A DNA stretch of 64,000 nt from Anthropogastromicrobium sp050944455 (lineage in GTDB: Bacteria > Bacillota > Clostridia > Lachnospirales > Lachnospiraceae): the NCBI GenBank assembly GCA_050944455.1, contig JBMNRC010000007.1:45594-109593 (forward strand). Reading direction: 5' to 3'. Both the position numbers and the translations under genes were made by a program. Shown here one piece after another: positions 26,310-33,518 of this stretch; within the stretch, counting starts at the first letter, position 1; every line of letters starts with the position of its first letter. The notes beneath the pieces were generated by a model. The model saw nothing but the letters and a program-made list of their open reading frames with translations. It searched no databases and was not told the origin of the DNA.

Positions 26310-27800
26310 TCAGCCTTTCAGCCGCCCGCTCACCTGCGTCAGCCTGCGGATTTTCGCCCCAAGCTCCGGCGTGAGCGCGCCGGCCTTCATCCTCCAACGC
26401 CAGTTCGTTCCTGTCGTGGAAGGGCGGTTCACCCGGCAGTCGGCGCCGAGGCAGAGATAATCCCACAGCGGGATGACTGCCGTGTCCGCGACGCTTTCCA
26501 TCGCCGCCCGGATTACTCCCCATACTACTTCCACCCGGTCGTTTCCGTCAATTCCCAGATAATCCAGAAGCAGTCTCCGGTCCTGGGGATCGAGCTCGTC
26601 AACCCACGCGTACAGCGTCTGGTTGTCGTGGGTTCCCGTGTAGACGACGCAGTTGTTCGGATAGCAGTAGGGCATGTAATTGCTCTCCTCGCGGGAATCA
26701 AAGGCAAACTCCAGCACTTTCATGCCCGGATATCCGGAGTCCCGGACCAGTTTCCGCACACTGTCGGTCAGATAGCCCAGGTCTTCCGCGATCAGCGGAA
26801 CCGAGGAGCCGAAATGTTTTTCCAGGGCCCGGAAAAGCTTCATTCCGGGGCCGGGCTCCCAGCGCCCGTGAACCGCGTTTTTCGCGCCGTACGGGATGGA
26901 ATAGTACTCGTCGAACCCGCGGAAATGATCCACCCGCACAATGTCGTACAGCTCAAAGCAGCGCGACATGCGGCGGATCCACCAGGCGTAGCCGGTCTTT
27001 TCCTGGACGTCCCAGCGGTAGATGGGATTGCCCCAGAGCTGTCCGTCCGCCGAAAAGGCGTCCGGCGGGCATCCCGCGACCCGGATCGGCCGCGAATTGT
27101 CATCGAACTGGAACAGCGAAGGATCCGACCACGCGTCCGATCCGTCCGCCGATACATAGATCGGGATATCCCCCACGATCCGGATTCCGAGGCCGTTCAC
27201 ATACTGCTTGAGCCTGGTCCACTGCCTGGTGAATTCCCACTGGAGGAACCGGTAAAAATCGATATCCTCCGCCAGTTTCTCCCGGCAGCGCTTCAGAGCT
27301 TCCGGGCGGCGCAGGCGGATGTCGTCGTCCCACTCCGTCCAGGCTTTGCCGCCGAAGGAATCCTTGACCGCCATGTACAGGCAGTAATCCTCCAGCCAGT
27401 ACGACTGCTTCTTCAGAAACTGCGCGTACCCGGCGTCGCGGCTTTTGTCCCACCGCCGGTAGGCTTTCCGGAGCACCGCAAAGCGCGCGCGGTACATTTT
27501 TCCGTAATCGATTTTCACGGGATTTGACCCGAAATCCGCCCGCGCGTAATCCTCCTCTTTCAGGAGGCCTTCTTCCCGCAGGGTATCGAGATCGATAAAA
27601 TAAGGATTTCCCGCGAAAGATGAAAACGACTGGTACGGGGAATCCCCGTATCCCGTCGGACCCAGCGGAAGAATCTGCCACAGGGTCTGTCCCGATTTTT
27701 TCAGAAAATCGGCAAACTCATATGCTTCCCGTGAAAAACACCCGATGCCGTAACGGGACGGGAGGCTGAACACCGGCATCAGAATACCGCTTCTTCTCAC
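26310..27800 (-). CDS. malQ: 4-alpha-glucanotransferase (amylomaltase, GH77)
   Basis: MalQ disproportionates maltodextrins in the cytoplasm, releasing glucose and longer chains. The 496 residues show the GH77 hallmarks: SLPSRYGIGCFSREAYEFAD, WQILPLGPTGYGDSPYQSFS, GDIPIYVSADGSDAWSDP, IVRVDHFRGFDEYYSIP (nucleophile Asp), LIAEDLGYLTDSV (acid Glu) and TGTHDNQTL (stabilising Asp). The start is GTG with AAGGA 7 nt upstream. It follows the permease genes by 89 nt on the same strand, so the imported dextrin is probably processed by it. Confidence 0.95.
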   Translation of the reverse strand: MRRSGILMPVFSLPSRYGIGCFSREAYEFADFLKKSGQTLWQILPLGPTGYGDSPYQSFSSFAGNPYFIDLDTLREEGLLKEEDYARADFGSNPVKIDYGKMYRARFAVLRKAYRRWDKSRDAGYAQFLKKQSYWLEDYCLYMAVKDSFGGKAWTEWDDDIRLRRPEALKRCREKLAEDIDFYRFLQWEFTRQWTRLKQYVNGLGIRIVGDIPIYVSADGSDAWSDPSLFQFDDNSRPIRVAGCPPDAFSADGQLWGNPIYRWDVQEKTGYAWWIRRMSRCFELYDIVRVDHFRGFDEYYSIPYGAKNAVHGRWEPGPGMKLFRALEKHFGSSVPLIAEDLGYLTDSVRKLVRDSGYPGMKVLEFAFDSREESNYMPYCYPNNCVVYTGTHDNQTLYAWVDELDPQDRRLLLDYLGIDGNDRVEVVWGVIRAAMESVADTAVIPLWDYLCLGADCRVNRPSTTGTNWRWRMKAGALTPELGAKIRRLTQVSGRLKG

Positions 27801-27889
27801 CGCCTGGTCCTTCTTCCTGTATTGTTGACTGTTTCAGCCGGCCCGGCTGCGCGCGTTCCGTCTCCGGGGCGCGCGCTCCGGGCTGGAAA

Positions 27890-28729
27890 TCATCCCTTGA
27901 CTGCACCGGCGATAACGCCCTCGATGATGTACTTCTGCATCAGCATGTAGAAGACGATGATCGGGATGATCGAGAGGACCAGGGTGCCCATCATGGCGCC
28001 CATATCGACGGAACCGTACCCGCCTTTCAGGTACTGCACGGCCATCGGGATTGTGCGGTACTTCTTCTGGTCCAGGACCAGAGACGGAAGCAGGTAGTCG
28101 TTCCAGATCCACATCGCCTGAAGAATGGCCACGGTGATGCAGGTCGGCTTCATGATCGGCAGAACGACTCTGAAAAAAGTCTGCAGCGGATTGCAGCCGT
28201 CCAGCTGGGCCGCCTCCTCCAGTTCCACCGGAATCGATTTGACAAAGCCGGTGAACATGAAAACGGCCAGCCCGGCGCCGAATCCCAGGTACACCAGGAT
28301 GATGCCGACCGGGTTTGTCAGGTGCAGGCGGTTCGCCACCAGGGAGAGCGTGTACATGACCATCTGGAAAGGAACGATCATGGAGAACAGGCACAGCGTA
28401 TAGATTGTTTTGGTGAAAGCGTCCTTGACGCGGATGATATACCAGGCCGTCATGGAGCAGCAGATCACGATCACGAGAACAGAGAGCACCGTGATGAACA
28501 GCGACGTCCAGAAGGCGCTGAAGAACCCCGTTTTCTCTATCCCGTTGATGTAGTTCTCAAGGCCGACGAAAGTTTTCGCGTTGGGAAGCTCGAACGGACG
28601 GCGGCTGATATAGGCTTTCTTTTTGAATGAATTGAACACGACCATGAAGATCGGATACACCCAGAGGATCGAAATCAGTGTGAAGACAAGGGTCCATATC
28701 CAACCGTGCTTTGCTTTTCTGGCTTCCAT
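27890..28729 (-). CDS. ABC sugar transporter permease, MalG-like
   Basis: The inner permease subunit of a carbohydrate importer of the CUT1 type, with 279 residues and six predicted membrane helices. The ATPase-coupling EAA loop reads EAAQLDGCNPLQTFFRVVLP near residue 180, with GVIAGAVKG at the C-terminus as in other MalG proteins. Its ATG overlaps the TAA stop of the partner permease by 1 nt. No ATP-binding subunit is encoded in the cluster, so a shared MsmK/MalK-type ATPase elsewhere is expected. Confidence 0.93.
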   Translation of the reverse strand: MEARKAKHGWIWTLVFTLISILWVYPIFMVVFNSFKKKAYISRRPFELPNAKTFVGLENYINGIEKTGFFSAFWTSLFITVLSVLVIVICCSMTAWYIIRVKDAFTKTIYTLCLFSMIVPFQMVMYTLSLVANRLHLTNPVGIILVYLGFGAGLAVFMFTGFVKSIPVELEEAAQLDGCNPLQTFFRVVLPIMKPTCITVAILQAMWIWNDYLLPSLVLDQKKYRTIPMAVQYLKGGYGSVDMGAMMGTLVLSIIPIIVFYMLMQKYIIEGVIAGAVKG

Positions 28730-29580
28730 TATCCCTCAACCTCCTTCGTTCTCGTCAGCCGGTTCTGGATCACGGCGATCACCGCGACCAGGATAAAGAA
28801 GATGACTGCCTTGGCCTGGCCGACGCCTTCCCATCCTGTCCTTCCGTAGAACGTGTTGTAGATGTTCAGCGCCAGCATCTCGGACTTCTGCGACGGAGCT
28901 CCGTTGGTCAGGGCGAGGTTCTGGTCGAACAGCTTGAATGCGTTGGTGATGGTCAGGAAGGTGCAGATCGTGATGGACGGCATGGTCATCGGGATCGTGA
29001 CGTAGCGGAGCAGCTGGCGGCTGTTCGCGCCGTCGATTCTCGCCGCCTCGATCAGGTCGCCGGGGATGTTCTGGATTCCGGCGATGTAGATGATCATCAT
29101 ATATCCGATCTGCTGCCACAGAAGGACGATGACCAGGCCCCAGAATCCGTAAACCTCGCTGTAGGTCAGCGTCCTGGAGAAATTCGCCAGGATGCCGTTC
29201 AGCAGGAGCTGCCAGATATATCCGAGGATCAGTCCGCCGATCAGGTTGGGCATGAAGAAGATCGTGCGGAACACGTTGGTACCCTTGATTTTTTTGGTCA
29301 GCGCAAGGGCTACCGCGTAGCCGAGGACATTGATCAGCACGGTGGATACGACGGCGAACAGCGCCGTGTACCAGAGGGAATGCACGAACACATCCGTGGG
29401 ATCCGTCCAGAAGCGGATGTAATTCTTCAGTCCGACGAACTTCGCGTCGGTTACCGTGGTAAATTCGCAGAAGGAAAGATAAACGCCCAGGCCAAACGGT
29501 ACAATAAACCCGATCGTGAAAGCGATCAGCATCGGAAGAAGAAAGATCGGGCTGTACTTTCTCATACTTTTCTTATTCAT
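28729..29580 (-). CDS. ABC sugar transporter permease, MalF-like
   Basis: Partner permease with 283 residues and six predicted membrane helices. It begins MNKKSMRKYSPIFLLPML and has the EAA loop EAARIDGANSRQLLRYVTIP. The ATG at 29580 is the first start followed by a membrane helix; a longer frame runs back through degenerate intergenic repeats and a hairpin and is unlikely to be translated. A weak GGGGAA site precedes it. It is the second gene of the SBP-permease-permease-malQ cluster. Confidence 0.92.
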   Translation of the reverse strand: MNKKSMRKYSPIFLLPMLIAFTIGFIVPFGLGVYLSFCEFTTVTDAKFVGLKNYIRFWTDPTDVFVHSLWYTALFAVVSTVLINVLGYAVALALTKKIKGTNVFRTIFFMPNLIGGLILGYIWQLLLNGILANFSRTLTYSEVYGFWGLVIVLLWQQIGYMMIIYIAGIQNIPGDLIEAARIDGANSRQLLRYVTIPMTMPSITICTFLTITNAFKLFDQNLALTNGAPSQKSEMLALNIYNTFYGRTGWEGVGQAKAVIFFILVAVIAVIQNRLTRTKEVEG

Positions 29581-29676
29581 AGTTCCGTTCCCCAACAGAT
29601 TTGCCGCGCGGTCCCGCGCAGACCAGCATGCTTTCGGCATGCCGCTCGGCCGGAAGAAAGTTTCCGGCCGCCGCGG

Positions 29677-29768
29677 GCTTCGCCGGTGTAAAACAAGCTT
29701 CACTGGTATAGCCTCACCGGTGTCAGCTTTACCGCTGTAAACCTCACTGGCGCAGGCTTCACCGGGAA
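29677..29768. repeat. degenerate ~15-bp tandem repeat between the solute-binding protein and permease genes
   Basis: About six imperfect copies of a unit like GCTTCACCGGTGTAA (variants with TCGCCGGTGT, TCACTGGTAT, TCACCGGTGT, TTACCGCTGT, TCACTGGCGC, TCACCGGGA) stand in a row. They are untranslated if the permease starts at 29580. Confidence 0.7.
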
Positions 29769-29769
29769 A

Positions 29770-29798
29770 GGGGCGGGCAAACAATTTGCCCGCCCCTC
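29770..29798 (-). terminator. intercistronic hairpin after the solute-binding protein gene
   Basis: A perfect 13-bp stem (AGGGGCGGGCAAA with TTTGCCCGCCCCT) with a 3-nt loop begins 45 nt after the binding-protein stop. On the minus strand only TTTCCC follows, so it may act as an mRNA-stabilising or partial termination structure that keeps binding-protein message higher than permease message, a common arrangement in such operons. Confidence 0.65.
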
Positions 29799-29842
29799 TG
29801 CCTGTGCCAGTGTCTGATTGTCAGTATGCAGACTGTCCCGGA

Positions 29843-31222
29843 TTATTCCGCGGAGGTCTCCGTCTCAGCTTCGGACTCAGCTTCGGTTTCGGTCTCGCTG
29901 TTTGCCGCTGCGTACTCGGAAGCCCAGCCGTCCACGAACGCCGTGACAACGGCATCCCAGTCGCCGGTGCCCTGAGCGTACTCCAGCAGAGCGGACCCGA
30001 CCATATCCTTCCAGTGCTCGGAAGGCATCGTGGTGAAGCACCATGCTACGGAAGTCTTGCCGTCAGCGATATACTCGTTCGCAGCCGCTACCAGCGGATT
30101 GGTGGTCTGGTAAGCTTCCTCGTCGAAGGTATCGAACGGGGTCACAAAGCCCATATCCTGGGAAAGGGAAGTGCGGCCTTCGTCGCTCTCGATAACCCAG
30201 CTCAGGAAATCCAGCGTAGCCTGGATGTCTTCCTCAGAAGCGTTCTTGTTGACGCACCAGTAGTTCTCGGAACCGGTGCAGAGACCCTGGTTCTCTTCTC
30301 CGTCGACGCCGATGTAAATCGGAAGCATGCCGAGATCTTCGTCAGCAACTTCGTTTCCGGTGATGTCGCCGTAAGCCCAGGTGCCGTTCTGATAGAATAC
30401 AGCCTCGCCCAGAGCGAACTCGGAGCTTGCGTCCTCGCCGGTCATGCTGCCGATCATCGTCGGCTCAACCGTGGAATCGGTGATGTACAGATCCCAGATC
30501 TGCTTGTAATTGTCAAGGTAGGTTCCCTTGATCGCCGGGGTGGAGGTGATGCCGTCTGCCTGGTACTCATAGTAGATCGGGAGGTTTGCCAGGTGAGTCT
30601 TGAATCTCCAGTCGGAGGAAGAATCCATGCCGGCGGAGGTGAAGGCGCCTTCGATTCCAAGATCATCCTTTTTTTCCTGGATGTCATCGGCGACAGCCTT
30701 CAGGGTTTCGAAATTGTTGATCTCGGAAACATCGGAGATCACCGCGCCGTCCGTCGCGATGTAGTCGTTCAGGAGCTTCTTGTTGTAGATAATTCCGTAA
30801 GTCTCGATAACATATGCGATGCCGTAGACGGTGCCGTCGTCATCCTTCAGCGCGAAATCATCGCTCTTCAGGTGGCTGTAGATGTCGCTGTCAGCGAGGT
30901 CGTAGCAGTAATCCTTCCAGGTAGCCAGGCCGACCGGACCGTTGACCTGGAACAGCGTCGGAGCCTCGGTTTTCGCCATCTCGGCGCGGAGAGTAGACTC
31001 GTAAGTACCGGAAGCCGCAGTGACAACGGTTACCGGAACGCCGGTCTGCTCGGTGTAGACGCTTGCGAGGTCGTCCCACTGCTCAGCCTGCTCGGGCTTG
31101 AAGTTGAGATAGTAAACCTGGCCGGACGCAGAGCTGTCGTCAGCAGCTGCCGGCACTGCGATCATTCCTGCCGCCATAGCCGCGGAGAGAACCACTGCAC
31201 TGATTTTCCTGATCTTTCTCAT
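29843..31222 (-). CDS. extracellular carbohydrate-binding protein (CUT1 ABC importer), no lipobox, acidic C-terminal tail
   Basis: The substrate-capturing subunit of the sugar importer, 459 residues. The N-terminus is a Sec signal peptide (MRKIRKISAVVLSAAMAAGM, then IAVPAAADD) with no cysteine at the cleavage region, unlike the usual lipoprotein form in Gram-positive bacteria. The body has the class I binding-protein pattern (GIAYVIETYGIIYNKKLLND; AMFYQNG-like AVFYQNGTWAYGDI; WCVNKNASEEDIQATLDFLSW). The last 20 residues are almost only Glu, Thr, Ser and Ala. Substrate is inferred as maltodextrin-like from malQ next door. It is preceded by a consensus promoter and a candidate LacI-type operator. 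Confidence 0.9.
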   Translation of the reverse strand: MRKIRKISAVVLSAAMAAGMIAVPAAADDSSASGQVYYLNFKPEQAEQWDDLASVYTEQTGVPVTVVTAASGTYESTLRAEMAKTEAPTLFQVNGPVGLATWKDYCYDLADSDIYSHLKSDDFALKDDDGTVYGIAYVIETYGIIYNKKLLNDYIATDGAVISDVSEINNFETLKAVADDIQEKKDDLGIEGAFTSAGMDSSSDWRFKTHLANLPIYYEYQADGITSTPAIKGTYLDNYKQIWDLYITDSTVEPTMIGSMTGEDASSEFALGEAVFYQNGTWAYGDITGNEVADEDLGMLPIYIGVDGEENQGLCTGSENYWCVNKNASEEDIQATLDFLSWVIESDEGRTSLSQDMGFVTPFDTFDEEAYQTTNPLVAAANEYIADGKTSVAWCFTTMPSEHWKDMVGSALLEYAQGTGDWDAVVTAFVDGWASEYAAANSETETEAESEAETETSAE

Positions 31223-31354
31223 AGCTTTTCTCCTCTTCTGAATGGTTGCCCGGACGGTTCCCCACTTCTGCAGACGAACCTGACCCGTCCAGCCGCCTTA
31301 CGGCAGATCTCTGCCCTTCCCGGCGGCTTACGGTATCGTTGTCGGTATCGTTGT

Positions 31355-31369
31355 CGGGAACGTTTCCGG
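31355..31369 (-). promoter_or_regulatory. candidate LacI-family operator upstream of the solute-binding protein gene
   Basis: The imperfect palindrome CCGGAAACGTTCCCG, centred on AACGTT, lies about +5 to +20 relative to the predicted start, where a LacI-type repressor would block transcription. It shares CCGGAAACG with the regulator's own promoter. A direct repeat GGTATCGTTGTC x2 follows at 31332-31355. Confidence 0.55.
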
Positions 31370-31380
31370 AATCTGGCTAT

Positions 31381-31408
31381 ATCATAACACTCTGACGAAC
31401 GGTGTCAA
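31381..31408 (-). promoter_or_regulatory. promoter of the maltodextrin-type transport operon
   Basis: On the minus strand TTGACA (31403-31408) and TATGAT (31381-31386) are separated by 16 nt. Confidence 0.75.
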
Positions 31409-31552
31409 GGGATGAGTTGCACATTTTACATAGTTTGTGCTTTATTCACAGAAAATAAGTGTGCAATTTGTACACTATTATTGCCGTGAGTCCCCACCAA
31501 GGCTGTCGGACTGTTCGCGGACTGACCCGGTTCCTTCATCTGCGCTGTTCTC

Positions 31553-31640
31553 TCCTCCCCCTGTCTGCACAACCGTCATTTACATTCTCGCGTATTGAAC
31601 AGCATTCACCTGCTCCTCCCCCGTCTGCACAGCCGTCATT
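31553..31640. repeat. direct repeat, two ~28-bp copies 60 bp apart
   Basis: CTCCTCCCCCTGTCTGCACA followed by ACCGTCATT (31553-31580) recurs with two changes at 31613-31640. It lies in a non-coding gap before the terminator of the DUF1858 gene. Confidence 0.7.
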
Positions 31641-31663
31641 CCACAGCCGTGCTTCGGGCAGCA

Positions 31664-31698
31664 AAAAGGCGGCGGAGCTTTGCGCTCCGCCGCCTTTT
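31664..31698 (-). terminator. rho-independent terminator after the DUF1858 gene
   Basis: A 15-bp stem (AAAAGGCGGCGGAGC with GCTCCGCCGCCTTTT) with a 5-nt loop, followed on the minus strand by TTTTTGC, about 60 nt after the gene's stop. Confidence 0.85.
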
Positions 31699-31759
31699 AA
31701 TGTCACCTGTCCGATTCTGATCTGATCGGTATCCGGCTCTGATTTTCACCCGGGGATGG

Positions 31760-32089
31760 TCAGGCTTTTACCGCTTCCGCCTGAGCCGTATCCACGCCGG
31801 ATTCGTCCTTTCCATCCGCCGCATTCTCCGGCTTCTCTGTCCCGGCCGCGTCCTCAGCGCCTGCTTTGTTTTCCTCAGGTTCTTCAGCGAGCATCTGGTT
31901 GATATCCGCTACGATTTTATCCATCGTCGGATCGTCAATGCCGTGAACATAGCCGGCCTCCTGCAGGGTCTCTCCGTACGCGGCCATGCAGAAAATGCAC
32001 TCCATGCCGACATTCATCAGTTCATCAGCCACTCTCGGATCTACCTGAAGAGCATCTATCACTGTCATCGTCTTGGAAATCTGTTTCAT
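31760..32089 (-). CDS. DUF1858 domain protein (hybrid-cluster-associated redox disulfide type)
   Basis: A 109-residue cytoplasmic protein. Residues 1-65 form a DUF1858 domain, with a conserved C-x2-C in GMECIFCMAAYGETLQEA, thought in this family to serve as a redox-active disulfide. The last 40 residues are an acidic Glu/Ala/Asp tail without homology I can name. The ATG at 32089 is used because AGAGAGG precedes it and the domain begins there; the longer frame upstream lacks support. It is divergent from a TetR-type gene and ends in its own terminator. Confidence 0.82.
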   Translation of the reverse strand: MKQISKTMTVIDALQVDPRVADELMNVGMECIFCMAAYGETLQEAGYVHGIDDPTMDKIVADINQMLAEEPEENKAGAEDAAGTEKPENAADGKDESGVDTAQAEAVKA

Positions 32090-32272
32090 AAAAACCTCTC
32101 TTCCCTCCGGATGATCTTCTGTCATCCATCCGGCAATGCCTCGCGCCGTGCCTGTTCCGCACGCGCCGGGATTCTGATGCGAACTGTGCTGTATCCGCGG
32201 TTTTCCGCGCGGAAGCTGCTCAAATCCCCGCAGAAGAGTAACACATTGCCGACAGGTTGTCAACTTGTTTTC

Positions 32273-32285
32273 GACCGAAACGGTC
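32273..32285. promoter_or_regulatory. candidate regulator-binding palindrome GACCG-AAA-CGGTC
   Basis: A perfect 5-bp arm palindrome stands just upstream of a possible minus-strand -35 (TTGACA at 32258-32263) for the DUF1858 gene, in the divergent gap with the TetR-type gene. The -10 of that promoter is poor, so the assignment is tentative. Confidence 0.4.
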
Positions 32286-32341
32286 TACGCGGTTCAGGGG
32301 GCACGGAGGCGTTTTCGGCCCGCTGCCGCAATAACAGTATC

Positions 32342-32394
32342 TTGACAATCAAAATATCTGTGGTATTTTATTTGAATAAGTGTTAAATATTTAA
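32342..32394 (+). promoter_or_regulatory. promoter of the TetR-type gene, with an AT palindrome after it
   Basis: TTGACA (32342-32347) and TATTTT (32364-32369) are 16 nt apart. The palindrome TTAAATATTTAA (32383-32394) sits at about +10, a plausible autoregulatory operator. Confidence 0.6.
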
Positions 32395-32448
32395 GAACTG
32401 TTTCTGCTCCGTTAGATTAACGATACAGGTATCCGGGAAGGAGACTCC

Positions 32449-33462
32449 ATGGACCGTAGAATCATCAAGACAAAACGCAGCCTGAAAGAGGCACTGATCG
32501 AACTGATGAATGAAAAATCATTCGAAAAAATCACGGTGACGGAAATCTGCGACCGTGCCTACACCAGCCGGATCACCTTCTATACGTATTATACGGACAA
32601 GTACAGCCTGCTCCATGATATTTTCATGGATCAGGAAACCAAGGGCGAACAGACCTTCGTTGAACTGCAGAAGACCAACAATCCGAAACGCGACCCGGTC
32701 ACCGGAATCAACAACCTTGTCCAGGTTCTTTCCCAGATTAATATCCCGGGAGTCAAATCCACATCCTATCTTCTGCGGAACACCGATCTGCTGTTCTTCT
32801 ACTTCAACTTTCTCAATGAGAACCTCGAAAAGCTGGAGAAAGAGTTTTCGTCCAGCATGACCACCGACTATACCCTGAAAAACCTGAATACTTTTCTCAT
32901 TCTCGGTCTGTGGGGCTACATCCACGCGGACAGCCAGGACAACATTCCCCAGAAGACCATCGACGAGGTCTGCCGCCTGATCGAAGACCTGATGAACAGC
33001 AGGATCTTCAGGCCCCGCCAGCCCGGCGATCCCGAGCTGGCCATTCCGAAAGCGGAGCCGCTGATGGGTGATCCCCGCGGCATGTCCGGCACGGCGCGCC
33101 CCGCTGACGCCAGAAAGATAGCCGCGCGGTCCTCAGGGACAAAGGCGGAAAAAACACGGAACGCGGGAGGAAAGGCTGCGGCGGCGCGGAGTGCGGCCGC
33201 AGAGACAGCAAAACCGGGAGATGGCAGCGGACAGCTGTACGCTGACGATAATTCAGGACAGTACAATTTCTTCGATGATGAGCAATTATGGAACACGGGG
33301 ATGTTTATAGCCTCGGAAAAAAGAACCGTTTATCACTCAGAAGCCCAAAACGCGGATGAGCTGTCCGAAAAAGGAAAAACGGCCGGTATCCCGCGGTCCG
33401 GCGAGCGTTCTTCGCACGCCGGGAAAAAGAAAGGCGGCTCTTCCGCCGAAAACCTGTCCTGA
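32449..33462 (+). CDS. TetR/AcrR family regulator with a long disordered C-terminal extension
   Basis: A 337-residue protein. Residues 1-60 are a TetR-type helix-turn-helix (SLKEALIELMNEKSFEKITV, then TEICDRAYTSRITFYTYYTDKYSLL). Residues 60-185 form a helical ligand domain like the short TetR proteins common in Clostridia (TSYLLRNTDLLFFYF...). Residues about 186-337 are rich in Ala, Lys, Gly and Ser and look disordered, which is unusual for this family. The ribosome site is AAGGAG, 6-8 nt before the ATG. Base use in the tail is GC-rich like its surroundings. The ligand and targets are unknown; the divergent DUF1858 gene is a candidate. Confidence 0.85.
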   Translation: MDRRIIKTKRSLKEALIELMNEKSFEKITVTEICDRAYTSRITFYTYYTDKYSLLHDIFMDQETKGEQTFVELQKTNNPKRDPVTGINNLVQVLSQINIPGVKSTSYLLRNTDLLFFYFNFLNENLEKLEKEFSSSMTTDYTLKNLNTFLILGLWGYIHADSQDNIPQKTIDEVCRLIEDLMNSRIFRPRQPGDPELAIPKAEPLMGDPRGMSGTARPADARKIAARSSGTKAEKTRNAGGKAAAARSAAAETAKPGDGSGQLYADDNSGQYNFFDDEQLWNTGMFIASEKRTVYHSEAQNADELSEKGKTAGIPRSGERSSHAGKKKGGSSAENLS

Positions 33463-33470
33463 CAGCGATA

Positions 33471-33494
33471 CGCCGGAGCAGGCCAGCTCCGGCG
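33471..33494. terminator. GC-rich hairpin between convergent genes
   Basis: CGCCGGAGC pairs with GCTCCGGCG around a 6-nt loop between the converging TetR-type and Hsp70-like genes. There is no U-run on either strand, so its terminator role is uncertain. Confidence 0.4.
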
Positions 33495-33518
33495 CCATAA
33501 ACTGAATCATGCCGCGGC

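Noticed and set aside
25131..27527. A 798-codon plus-strand open frame
   Set aside because: It lies antisense to the LacI-type gene and malQ, both with clear family motifs; the protein has no recognisable domain and reflects GC-rich third-position bias.
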